Under the pieces are notes generated by a model, which did not search any database, was not told where the DNA came from, and saw only the letters and a program-made list of their open reading frames with translations. The position numbers were made by a program, and so were the translations under genes. From Phytophthora hibernalis (taxonomy: Eukaryota; Oomycota; Peronosporomycetes; Peronosporales; Peronosporaceae), in contig JAAKBF010000185.1 in NCBI GenBank assembly GCA_012656075.1, positions 49,688 to 113,687 on the forward strand: 64,000 nt of DNA, read 5' to 3'. This document shows, one piece after another, positions 36,510 to 48,527 of the stretch; within the stretch, counting starts at the first letter, position 1; each line of letters begins with the position of its first letter.

Positions 36510-39500
36510 GCGCCACCGTCCGCTGTTTCTTGCTTCTCCAGCTGATGCATCCGCCGTTCATCATGAACGCGTAGCCACTTGTGCTCCGTCGAGACTCGAT
36601 GTCGCCTGCCCAGTCCGCATCCGAATAGCCTTGAAGTCCATCGTGGCAGCTTGCTTGAAATTCGATGCCGTGCGTCTTGGTGCCTTGAATGTACCTGAAC
36701 ACCCTCTTGAGCGCCTGCCAGTGTGTCGGGCACGGGTCCGCTGCAAACTGACTCAGCACTCCCACTGCAGCTGCCAGGTCCGGACGAGTGCCTACCATGA
36801 GGTACATGAGGCATCCCACTGCGTTCCGGTATGGCACGTTGACCATGGTCTCGTCGTGCTTGCAGCCACCTTCACACATGGCCTTCGTCAGCTTGAGACC
36901 CGGATCCTGTGGCGTCTTGACAGGGTTGCTCTTGTCCATGCTGAACTTCTGCAGGATGTCTTTGGCGAACTTGGTCTGCCGCATCGACATCTTCCCAGCC
37001 ACCACGTCTTGCTCGATCTCCATCCCGAGGAAGTACTTGAGCTGACCCATGTCCGTCATCTCGAAGCGGTGACTGAGCGCCTGCTTGGTGTCGAGGAGCA
37101 TCTTGTCACTGCTGCTGGCGAGGACCAAGTCGTCAACGTAGAGCGCCACGAAGATCATGTCTTGGCCGTCACGCTTCAAGTAGATGCAGTGGTCGGACTC
37201 GCACTTCTTGAACCCCAGCTTGAGCATGAAGTCGTCGATGGTCTGGTTCCACATGCGCGGCGACTGCTTCAGTCCGTACAGCGACCGCTTGAGCTTGCAT
37301 ACGTGGTCCGGGTGGTCTTCGTCCACATAGCCATCCGGCTGTGCCATGTAGATGTCTTCGTCCAGCACACCGTTGAGGAACGCAGTCTTGACATCCATCT
37401 GGTGCAGCTTGAGACCATACTTGGCAGCTAGACTCAGTACGATCCGGATCGACGTGAACTTGGCCACTGGTGCGAAGGTCTCGTCGTAGTCGATGCCGTA
37501 CTTTTGCGAAAACCCCTTGGCCACCAGTCGCGCCTTGAACCGCTCGATCTCTCCAGCTTGGTTCTCCTTCACGCGAAACACCCATCTGCAGCCGATCGCC
37601 TTGCGTCCCTTCGGCAGTGGTACGACATCCCACGTGTCGTTCTTGAGCAGCGAGTCACACTCCGAGTCACACGCCTCCTTCCACTTGACTGCGTCGCTGG
37701 ATTCCATCGCCGACTTGAACGTGGTCGGCATTTCTCCCACTGAATCCACGACGTACGCAGCTTCGAAGTCTTGACTTTCTTGAGCCGCAGCCGACATCTC
37801 GTCCAGGGTCTGGTGTCGACTCTGCGACGCATACCGCTTGGCACTTGGAACCTCCGTGACTTCCTCCAGCGACTGCGTCCGCGGGTGTCGCTTGCTGCCG
37901 GGCTCGAAGTCTTCGTCCCGCGCAGCTTCTTCCTCTTCCTCTTCTTCGTTGTCGTCTTCATCCGACTGCGACGAATCATGATCCGTCGTCTCTTCATCTT
38001 GAATGACCACCACCTCCCTCTGATGGTAGTCACGTCTCCCACTGTCGAAGACGTCTTCCATGAATTGCGCGTCGCGGCTCACCAGCACGCGACTGCTCTC
38101 CAGTTCTTCGAATCGATACGCTTTCTCGTGCTCCGAGTACCCCAGGAACCGACAGCGCACCGACCGAGCGTCAAACTTGGTGCGCTTCGCCTTCGGTACG
38201 TGCACATACGCGTGGCAACCGAACACTTTCAGGTTCGCCAGCAGCGGTTTCTTGCCCGTCCAAACTTGGTGCGGAGACTTGTCGTGGCTGATGGCGCGTG
38301 TCGGACACCGATTACGGAGGAACGTAGCCGTCATCACCGCTTCACCCCAATACGTCTTGGGCAATCCGGCATGTTCCAGCATGCAGCGCGCACACTCCAC
38401 CAACGTCCGGTTCATCCGCTCGGCGACTCCATTCAGCTGAGGCGTGTACGGCGGAGTGAACTTCTGCACGATACCACGGTCCGCACAGAACTTGGCCATC
38501 GCGCCGGAAGTGTACTCGCCACCGTTGTCGCTCCGGAGTGTCTTCACGCGCTTGCCGGTCTGAGTTTCAGCAAACGCCACAAACTCCGCGAACTTGGTAG
38601 CCACCTCGGACTTGTTCCTCAGCAAATACACGACGCAGAAGTGCGACTTGTCATCGATGAACGTGACGAAGTAGCGCTTGCCCCCAAACGTTGGCGTCTG
38701 CATGGGGCCGCACACATCGCTGTGAACCACCTCCAGCACGTGCTTCGCACGGTTCGGGGACGACTTCATGTAGCTCACTCGCGTTTGCTTGCCGAGTGCA
38801 CACCCGTCGCACAGCTCCCACTGCTTCACCGACGTCATGTCGATGCCAACACCGTAGCTCTTCTTGACGATGGCGTCTAGACCGCCATGGCCAATGTGAC
38901 CAAGTCGGAGGTGCCAGAGGTACGACGTGGTGTCCCCTTGGCAATCCTTCGAACTTGCCGCATTGGCCTCGTCAGGCATCATCGGAGTCATGCACAGCTT
39001 GAACAGCCCTTTGCCCTCACGAGCGCCGAGCTGCCACTTGAGACCCTTGTTGTCCGCGAAGCACCCGTCGCTCTCGAAGGTGACTGGCCCGACGTCCTTG
39101 GTGAAGCGGCCGACCGAAAACAGGTTGCGCGACAGCTTCGGGATATGCCACACATTCGTGAGCACGCCCTTCTTCATGCCGCGCGGCGTCTTCATCGACA
39201 TGACAATGTCGCCGGTCCCCACCGCCTGAACCACACCGTCGTCCGCGAGATGCACGTCCACCGGAGCCATCTTCTTGTAGTTCCTCATGTACTTGTTGGA
39301 ACTCGTCATGTGCTGCGTCGCACCCGAGTCGACCAGCCACATGTCACTCGACTTGGCGGTACTGCTCGTACGACCAACCGAGAAAAGGTAGTCGCCAGGA
39401 TCTTCTTCGTCCTGCGCGACGTTCGCACGCTGCGACCGATATCGCTCAGCGTCGTTCTGGACCCGCGAGGGACACTCCGCGATCCAATGTCCTTGTTTGC

Positions 39501-40191
39501 CGCAGTTGTGGCACGCCCCGGTCTTCTTCACCGGTCGGCCCTTGCGCTTGTTGTTGTTGACCATGAACGCTTGACCTTGACCGTGCGCGGCTCCGTCGAC
39601 ACCGCCACCTTGTTCCTTGCGCTTCATGTCCTCATGCAGCAGCCGAGACGTCACGAGTTCCCACGACAGCGAGTCGGCTCTCGACTCCAACGCCGTGATC
39701 AGGAACTGGTACGACTCGCTCAGACTGCCCAGAAGCGTGATCACCAAGTCGTCCTCGCTGACCGGAGCGCCAACCGCGTCGAGCTGCTCCGCCAGCGTCT
39801 TGAGCTTGTTGATGTGCTCCAGCACATCGTCACCTTCCTCCATCATCGTCGTGAAGAAACGCCGACGAAGAAAGAGCTTGTTGGCCAAACTCTTCTTCTC
39901 GAAGTGTCCTTCCAGTCTTGACCATGCATCATGCGCGTCCTTGGCCGAGCGAACCAGCGGCAGCTGCGAGTCCTCCATCGCGAGACAGATGATCGCCAGC
40001 GCCTTACGCGACTTCCTCTTGAACGTCGCTTGATCCGCCGTGGTCGTGCAGTGCTCCAGCTTCACTTCCCCACTCGTCACTTCCCACAGTTCGCGCTCCT
40101 CGAGCACCATCTGCATCTTGAACTTCCACGTGTGGAAGTTGGTTCCGTTGAACTTGTTGATGCGGGCGGTCGTGGTCGGGGTGGCGTCCAT
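36454..40191 (-). pseudogene. U11: Gag-Pol truncated in RNase H
   Basis: The frame is open from the gag ATG through reverse transcriptase but stops being RNase H after residue 1228, where L10 begins. The last 364 bp of the internal region are gone, including E1232/E1234, D1269 and the polypurine tract. Seventeen residues read from the LTR follow, then a stop. The product would keep protease, integrase and YVDD but should lack RNase H activity. Without its own polypurine tract this unit could not complete normal reverse transcription. The junction has a TGT overlap between the internal and LTR sequences. Confidence 0.88.
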
Positions 40192-40246
40192 GGCGAAGGC
40201 GTAGTCGGGGTCTTGGGCAGGGAAGACGGGGCTTGGGCTCATAACC

Positions 40247-40610
40247 AAAAGGCTTTGGTCGGTTGATGGCAAAATGCAAAGTGATTGATTTAGGTCCTTA
40301 GTTCGCAAACTCCCTTGCTACCTCTAAGCCTACTGGATTCTCTACTGGATACACTCTACTGGATTCTCTACCGGATACTGAGTTGCTTCAGCCAATCAGC
40401 GACTGCCACGTGGATGCCCATCTTGTACCCACAATCTTGTACCCACGTGTCCCGTAATCCCCGTAGCGTAAACAGCGTCCCATCATCAGTGTCCCGCGTC
40501 CCATCATCAGTGTCCCGTAAACACAGGAATGATTGCGGTCCCACTGAGTGAAGGTCATACCGGTATCCTACCGGTATACCGCAGCTGCCCGAGGCGCCTT
40601 CTTGACAACA
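40247..40610 (-). repeat. LTR L11 (364 bp)
   Basis: 5' LTR of U11; joins U12 at the same RNase H junction. Two minisatellite copies, longer C-run. Confidence 0.93.
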
Positions 40611-43600
40611 GCGCCACCGTCCGCTGTTTCTTGCTTCTCCAGCTGATGCATCCGCCGTTCATCATGAACGCGTAGCCACTTGTGCTCCGTCGAGACTCGA
40701 TGTCGCCTGCCCAGTCCGCATCCGAATAGCCTTGAAGTCCATCGTGGCAGCTTGCTTGAAATTCGATGCCGTGCGTCTTGGTGCCTTGAATGTACCTGAA
40801 CACCCTCTTGAGCGCCTGCCAGTGTGTCGGGCACGGGTCCGCTGCAAACTGACTTAGCACTCCCACTGCAGCTGCCAGGTCCGGACGAGTGCCTACCATG
40901 AGGTACATGAGGCATCCCACTGCGTTCCGGTATGGCACGTTGACCATGGTCTCGTCGTGCTTGCAGCCACCTTCACACATGGCCTTCGTCAGCTTGAGAC
41001 CCGGATCCTGTGGCGTCTTGACAGGGTTGCTCTTGTCCATGCTGAACTTCTGCAGGATGTCTTTGGCGAACTTGGTCTGCCGCATCGACATCTTCCCAGC
41101 CACCACGTCTTGCTCGATCTCCATCCCGAGGAAGTACTTGAGCTGACCCATGTCCGTCATCTCGAAGCGGTGACTGAGCGCCTGCTTGGTGTCGAGGACC
41201 ATCTTGTCACTGCTGCTGGCGAGGACCAAGTCGTCAACGTAGAGCGCCACGAAGATCATGTCTTGGCCGTCACGCTTCAAGTAGATGCAGTGGTCGGACT
41301 CGCACTTCTTGAACCCCAGCTTGAGCATGAAGTCGTCGATGGTCTGGTTCCACATGCGCGGCGACTGCTTCAGTCCGTACAGCGACCGCTTGAGCTTGCA
41401 TACGTGGTCCGGGTGGTCTTCGTCCACATAGCCATCCGGCTGTGCCATGTAGATGTCTTCGTCCAGCACACCGTTGAGGAACGCAGTCTTGACATCCATC
41501 TGGTGCAGCTTGAGACCATACTTGGCAGCTAGACTCAGTACGATCCGGATCGACGTGAACTTGGCCACTGGTGCGAAGGTCTCGTCGTAGTCGATGCCGT
41601 ACTTTTGCGAAAACCCCTTGGCCACCAGTCGCGCCTTGAACCGCTCGATCTCTCCAGCTTGGTTCTCCTTCACGCGAAACACCCATCTGCAGCCGATCGC
41701 CTTGCGTCCCTTCGGCAGTGGTACGACATCCCACGTGTCGTTCTTGAGCAGCGAGTCACACTCCGAGTCACACGCCTCCTTCCACTTGACTGCGTCGCTG
41801 GATTCCATCGCCGACTTGAACGTGGTCGGCATTTCTCCCACTGAATCCACGACGTACGCAGCTTCGAAGTCTTGACTTTCTTGAGCCGCAGCCGACATCT
41901 CGTCCAGGGTCTGGTGTCGACTCTGCGACGCATACCGCTTGGCACTTGGAACCTCCGTGACTTCCTCCAGCGACTGCGTCCGCGGGTGTCGCTTGCTGCC
42001 GGGCTCGAAGTCTTCGTCCCGCGCAGCTTCTTCCTCTTCCTCTTCTTCGTTGTCGTCTTCATCCGACTGCGACGAATCTTGATCCGTCGTCTCTTCATCT
42101 TGAATGACCACCACCTCCCTCTGATGGTAGTCACGTCTCCCACTGTCGAAGACGTCTTCCATGAATTGCGCGTCGCGGCTCACCAGCACGCGACTGCTCT
42201 CCAGTTCTTCGAATCGATACGCTTTCTCGTGCTCCGAGTACCCCAGGAACCGACAGCGCACCGACCGAGCGTCAAACTTGGTGCGCTTCGCCTTCGGTAC
42301 GTGCACATACGCGTGGCAACCGAACACTTTCAGGTTCGCCAGCAGCGGTTTCTTGCCCGTCCAAACTTGGTGCGGAGACTTGTCGTGGCTGATGGCGCGT
42401 GTCGGACACCGATTACGGAGGAACGTAGCCGTCATCACCGCTTCACCCCAATACGTCTTGGGCAATCCGGCATGTTCCAGCATGCAGCGCGCACACTCCA
42501 CCAACGTCCGGTTCATCCGCTCGGCGACTCCATTCAGCTGAGGCGTGTACGGCGGAGTGAACTTCTGCACGATACCACGGTCCGCACAGAACTTGGCCAT
42601 CGCGCCGGAAGTGTACTCGCCACCGTTGTCGCTCCGGAGTGTCTTCACGCGCTTGCCGGTCTGAGTTTCAGCAAACGCCACAAACTCCGCGAACTTGGTA
42701 GCCACCTCGGACTTGTTCCTCAGCAAATACACGACGCAGAAGTGCGACTTGTCATCGATGAACGTGACGAAGTAGCGCTTGCCCCCAAACGTTGGCGTCT
42801 GCATGGGGCCGCACACATCGCTGTGAACCACCTCCAGCACGTGCTTCGCACGGTTCGGGGACGACTTCATGTAGCTCACTCGCGTTTGCTTGCCGAGTGC
42901 ACACCCGTCGCACAGCTCCCACTGCTTCACCGACGTCATGTCGATGCCAACACCGTAGCTCTTCTTGACGATGGCGTCTAGACCGCCATGGCCAATGTGA
43001 CCAAGTCGGAGGTGCCAGAGGTACGACGTGGTGTCCCCTTGGCAATCCTTCGAACTTGCCGCATTGGCCTCGTCAGGCATCATCGGAGTCATGCACAGCT
43101 TGAACAGCCCTTTGCCCTCACGAGCGCCGAGCTGCCACTTGAGACCCTTGTTGTCCGCGAAGCACCCGTCGCTCTCGAAGGTGACTGGCCCGACGTCCTT
43201 GGTGAAGCGGCCGACCGAAAACAGGTTGCGCGACAGCTTCGGGATATGCCACACATTCGTGAGCACGCCCTTCTTCATGCCGCGCGGCGTCTTCATCGAC
43301 ATGACAATGTCGCCGGTCCCCACCGCCTGAACCACACCGTCGTCCGCGAGATGCACGTCCACCGGAGCCATCTTCTTGTAGTTCCTCATGTACTTGTTGG
43401 AACTCGTCATGTGCTGCGTCGCACCCGAGTCGACCAGCCACATGTCACTCGACTTGGCGGTACTGCTCGTACGACCAACCGAGAAAAGGTAGTCGCCAGG
43501 ATCTTCTTCGTCCTGCGCGACGTTCGCACGCTGCGACCGATATCGCTCAGCGTCGTTCTGGACCCGCGAGGGACACTCCGCGATCCAATGTCCTTGTTTG

Positions 43601-44283
43601 CCGCAGTTGTGGCACGCCCCGGTCTTCTTCACCGGTCGGCCCTTGCGCTTGTTGTTGTTGACCATGAACGCTTGACCTTGACCGTGCGCGGCTCCGTCGA
43701 CACCGCCACCTTGTTCCTTGCGCTTCATGTCCTCATGCAGCAGCCGAGACGTCACGAGTTCCCACGACAGCGAGTCGGCTCTCGACTCCAACGCCGTGAT
43801 CAGGAACTGGTACGACTCGCTCAGACTGCCCAGAAGCGTGATCACCAAGTCGTCCTCGCTGACCGGAGCGCCAACCGCGTCGAGCTGCTCCGCCAGCGTC
43901 TTGAGCTTGTTGATGTGCTCCAGCACATCGTCACCTTCCTCCATCATCGTCGTGAAGAAACGCCGACGAAGAAAGAGCTTGTTGGCCAAACTCTTCTTCT
44001 CGAAGTGTCCTTCCAGTCTTGACCATGCATCATGCGCGTCCTTGGCCGAGCGAACCAGCGGCAGCTGCGAGTCCTCCATCGCGAGACAGATGATCGCCAG
44101 CGCCTTACGCGACTTCCTCTTGAACGTCGCTTGATCCGCCGTGGTCGTGCAGTGCTCCAGCTTCACTCGTCACTTCCCACAGTTCGCGCTCCTCGAGCAC
44201 CATCTGCATCTTGAACTTCCACGTGTGGAGTTGGTTCCGTTGAACTTGTTGATGCGGGCGGTCGTGGTCGGGGTGGCGTCCAT
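40555..44283 (-). pseudogene. U12: RNase H-truncated unit with damaged gag start
   Basis: It shares the residue-1228 truncation with U11, so the two are tandem duplicates of one defective unit. It has three extra lesions near the gag start: losses of 2 bp near 44312, 1 bp near 44229 and 8 bp near 44166. These put the gag ATG out of frame with the 1200-codon remainder. It has Val at 1032 and Gln in the linker, where U11 has Leu and His, so later exchange with other units is likely. Confidence 0.86.
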
Positions 44284-44336
44284 GGCGAAGGCGTAGTCGG
44301 GGTCTTGGGCAGAAGACGGGGCTTGGGCTCATAACC

Positions 44337-44700
44337 AAAAGGCTTTGGTCGGTTGATGGCAAAATGCAAAGTGATTGATTTAGGTCCTTAGTTCGCAAAC
44401 TCCCTTGCTACCTCTAAGCCTACTGGATTCTCTACTGGATACACTCTACTGGATTCTCTACCGGATACTGAGTTGCTTCAGCCAATCAGCGACTGCCACG
44501 TGGATGCCCATCTTGTACCCACAATCTTGTACCCACGTGTCCCGTAATCCCCGTAGCGTAAACAGCGTCCCATCATCAGTGTCCCGCGTCCCATCATCAG
44601 TGTCCCGTAAACACAGGAATGATTGCGGTCCCACTGAGTGAAGGTCATACCGGTATCCTACCGGTATACCGCAGCTGCCCGAGGCGCCTTCTTGACAACA
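44337..44700 (-). repeat. LTR L12 (364 bp)
   Basis: 5' LTR of U12, normal 3' LTR of U13. Two minisatellite copies, longer C-run. Confidence 0.93.
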
Positions 44701-46741
44701 CTCCCACTCGACTCGACAGCGATTGCACCTTGGATCCCGAGCTTGGTCCGAGCACACTGAACTGCGTTGCAGGAATTGGCTTCGTCATCATGTCCGCCAG
44801 CATGTCCGTTGTCGACACATATTGTAGCACCACTTGATGTGCTTCCACCTTCTCACGCACGAAGTGGTAGCGAATGTCGATGTGCTTGGTGCGCTTGTGG
44901 AACTGCGGGTTCTTGGCCAACGCGATGGAGCCTTGGTTGTCCTCGTAGATCTTGACCGCTTCATCGCTTGCCATCTCGCCGAGCTCGCACAGGAACACCT
45001 TGAGCCACACTGCCTCTTGTGTCGCCTCCGATAGCGCCATGTACTCGGCCTCCGTCGAAGACAGCGCCACCGTCCGCTGTTTCTTGCTTCTCCAGCTGAT
45101 GCATCCGCCGTTCATCATGAACGCGTAGCCACTTGTACTCCGTCGAGACTCGATGTCGCCTGCCCAGTCCGCATCCGAATAGCCTTGAAGTCCATCGTGG
45201 CAGCTTGCTTGAAATTCGATGCCGTGCGTCTTGGTGCCTTGAATGTACCTGAACACCCTCTTGAGCGCCTGCCAGTGTGTCGGGCACGGGTCCGCTGCAA
45301 ACTGGCTCAGCACTCCCACTGCAGCTGCCAGGTCCGGACGAGTGCCTACCATGAGGTACATGAGGCATCCCACTGCGTTCCGGTATGGCACGTTGACCAT
45401 GGTCTCGTCGTGCTTGCAGCCACCTTCACACATGGCCTTCGTCAGCTTGAGACCCGGATCCTGTGGCGTCTTGACAGGGTTGCTCTTGTCCATGCTGAAC
45501 TTCTGCAGGATGTCTTTGGCGAACTTGGTCTGCCGCATCGACATCTTCCCAGCCACCACGTCTTGCTCGATCTCCATCCCGAGGAAGTACTTGAGCTGAC
45601 CCATGTCCGTCATCTCGAAGCGGTGACTGAGCGCCTGCTTGGTGTCGAGGACCATCTTGTCACTGCTGCTGGCGAGGACCAAGTCGTCAACGTAGAGCGC
45701 CACGAAGATCATGTCTTGGCCGTCACGCTTCAAGTAGATGCAGTGGTCGGACTCGCACTTCTTGAACCCCAGCTTGAGCATGAAGTCGTCGATGGTCTGG
45801 TTCCACATGCGCGGCGACTGCTTCAGTCCGTACAGCGACCGCTTGAGCTTGCATACGTGGTCCGGGTGGTCTTCGTCCACATAGCCATCCGGCTGTGCCA
45901 TGTAGATGTCTTCGTCCAGCACACCGTTGAGGAACGCAGTCTTGACATCCATCTGGTGCAGCTTGAGACCATACTTGGCAGCTAGACTCAGTACGATCCG
46001 GATCGACGTGAACTTGGCCACTGGTGCGAAGGTCTCGTCGTAGTCGATGCCGTACTTTTGCGAAAACCCCTTGGCCACCAGTCGCGCCTTGAACCGCTCG
46101 ATCTCTCCAGCTTGGTTCTCCTTCACGCGAAACACCCATCTGCAGCCGATCGCCTTGCGTCCCTTCGGCAGTGGTACGACATCCCACGTGTCGTTCTTGA
46201 GCAGCGAGTCACACTCCGAGTCACACGCCTCCTTCCACTTGACTGCGTCGCTGGATTCCATCGCCGACTTGAACGTGGTCGGCATTTCTCCCACTGAATC
46301 CACGACGTACGCAGCTTCGAAGTCTTGACTTTCTTGAGCCGCAGCCGACATCTCGTCCAGGGTCTGGTGTCGACTCTGCGACGCATACCGCTTGGCACTT
46401 GGAACCTCCGTGACTTCCTCCAGCGACTGCGTCCGCGGGTGTCGCTTGCTGCCGGGCTCGAAGTCTTCGTCCCGCGCAGCTTCTTCCTCTTCCTCTTCTT
46501 CGTTGTCGTCTTCATCCGACTGCGACGAATCTTGATCCGTCGTCTCTTCATCTTGAATGACCACCACCTCCCTCTGATGGTAGTCACGTCTCCCACTGTC
46601 GAAGACGTCTTCCATGAATTGCGCGTCGCGGCTCACCAGCACGCGACTGCTCTCCAGTTCTTCGAATCGATACGCTTTCTCGTGCTCCGAGTACCCCAGG
46701 AACCGACAGCGCACCGACCGAGCGTCAAACTTGGTGCGCTT
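44645..46741 (-). pseudogene. U13: 5'-truncated Pol ending at an oppositely oriented LTR
   Basis: It encodes residues from about 669 (integrase tail) through linker, reverse transcriptase and RNase H. The 1-bp loss near 44751 alters the C-terminus, as in U2 and U5. Gag, protease and the integrase catalytic core are absent. The gene-start side ends at GCGCTT against the first base of L13, which points the other way. The upstream codons open into the complement of L13 but contain no credible eukaryotic start. Confidence 0.87.
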
Positions 46742-47105
46742 TGTTGTCAAGAAGGCGCCTCGGGCAGCTGCGGTATACCGGTAGGATACCGGTATGACCT
46801 TCACTCAGTGGGACCGCAATCATTCCTGTGTTTACGGGACACTGATGATGGGACGCGGGACACTGATGATGGGACGCTGTTTACGCTACGGGGATTACGG
46901 GACACGTGGGTACAAGATTGTGGGTACAAGATGGGCATCCACGTGGCAGTCGCTGATTGGCTGAAGCAACTCAGTATCCGGTAGAGAATCCAGTAGAGTG
47001 TATCCAGTAGAGAATCCAGTAGGCTTAGAGGTAGCAAGGGAGTTTGCGAACTAAGGACCTAAATCAATCACTTTGCATTTTGCCATCAACCGACCAAAGC
47101 CTTTT
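46742..47105 (+). repeat. LTR L13 (364 bp), plus orientation
   Basis: 5' LTR of U14; begins TGTTGTC at the truncated edge of U13. Two minisatellite copies and the longer C-run, like the minus-strand LTRs around it, so it belongs to the same subfamily despite the flipped direction. Confidence 0.93.
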
Positions 47106-47160
47106 GGTTATGAGCCCAAGCCCCGTCTTCCCTGCCCAAGACCCCAACTACGCCTTCGCC

Positions 47161-48183
47161 ATGGACGCCACCCCGACCACGACCGCCCGCATCAACAAGT
47201 TCAACGGAACCAACTTCCACACGTGGAAGTTCAAGATGCAGATGGTGCTCGAGGAGCGCGAACTGTGGGAAGTGACGAGTGGGGAAGTGAAGCTGGAGCA
47301 CTGCACGACCACGGCGGATCAAGCGACGTTCAAGAGGAAGTCGCGTAAGGCGCTGGCGATCATCTGTCTCGCGATGGAGGACTCGCAGCTGCCGCTGGTT
47401 CGCTCGGCCAAGGACGCGCATGATGCATGGTCAAGACTGGAAGGACACTTCGAGAAGAAGAGTTTGGCCAACAAGCTCTTTCTTCGTCGGCGTTTCTTCA
47501 CGACGATGATGGAGGAAGGTGACGATGTGCTGGAGCACATCAACAAGCTCAAGACGCTGGCGGAGCAGCTCGACGCGGTTGGCGCTCCGGTCAGCGAGGA
47601 CGACTTGGTGATCACGCTTCTGGGCAGTCTGAGCGAGTCGTACCAGTTCCTGATCACGGCGTTGGAGTCGAGAGCCGACTCGCTGTCGTGGGAACTCGTG
47701 ACGTCTCGGCTGCTGCATGAGGACATGAAGCGCAAGGAACAAGGTGGCGGTGTCGACGGAGCCGCGCACGGTCAAGGTCAAGCGTTCATGGTCAACAACA
47801 AGCGCAAGGGCCGACCGGTGAAGAAGACCGGGGCGTGCCACAACTGCGGCAAACAAGGACATTGGATCGCGGAGTGTCCCTCGCGGGTCCAGAACGACGC
47901 TGAGCGATATCGGTCGCAGCGTGCGAACGTCGCGCAGGACGAAGAAGATCCTGGCGACTACCTTTTCTCGGTTGGTCGTACGAGCAGTACCGCCAAGTCG
48001 AGTGACATGTGGCTGGTCGACTCGGGTGCGACGCAGCACATGACGAGTTCCAACAAGTACATGAGGAACTACAAGAAGATGGCTCCGGTGGACGTGCATC
48101 TCGCGGACGACGGTGTGGTTCAGGCGGTGGGGACCGGCGACATTGTCATGTCGATGAAGACGCAAAAGGCTTTGGTCGGTTGA
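47161..48183 (+). pseudogene. U14: gag and protease fragment
   Basis: It starts at the Kozak-context ATG after a complete primer-binding site (47106-47121). It is open through gag, CCHC knuckle and protease DSG, then ends after residue 335 where L14 begins in reverse orientation; six residues read from the LTR precede the stop. About 340 residues in all. An AAC codon is lost from an Asn run before the knuckle, and Asp is replaced by Asn upstream of the start. Left intact, it could supply a Gag-protease-like protein but no integrase or reverse transcriptase. Its missing remainder matches U18 at 58059 except for about 20 bp. Confidence 0.87.
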
Positions 48184-48527
48184 TGGCAAAATGCAAAGTG
48201 ATTGATTTAGGTCCTTAGTTCGCAAACTCCCTTGCTACCTCTAAGCCTACTGGATTCTCTACTGGATACACTCTACTGGATTCTCTACCGGATACTGAGT
48301 TGCTTCAGCCAATCAGCGACTGCCACGTGGATGCCCATCTTGTACCCACAATCTTGTACCCACGTGTCCCGTAATCCCCGTAGCGTAAACAGCGTCCCAT
48401 CATCAGTGTCCCGCGTCCCATCATCAGTGTCCCGTAAACACAGGAATGATTGCGGTCCCACTGAGTGAAGGTCATACCGGTATCCTACCGGTATACCGCA
48501 GCTGCCCGAGGCGCCTTCTTGACAACA
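48164..48527 (-). repeat. LTR L14 (364 bp)
   Basis: Its 3' terminus abuts the truncated end of U14 tail to tail. On the other side it is the normal 3' LTR of U15. Two minisatellite copies, longer C-run. Confidence 0.93.

Noticed and set aside
36510..40246. The 364-bp loss in U11 equals the LTR length, suggesting LTR-for-LTR replacement
   Set aside because: The lost bases are RNase H coding sequence with no similarity to the LTR; equal length appears to be coincidence.
46742..48163. Simple nested insertion of a plus-strand element into a minus-strand one
   Set aside because: The element on the far side is not the continuation of U13, and no target duplication is visible. The inverted-half explanation with U18 fits better.
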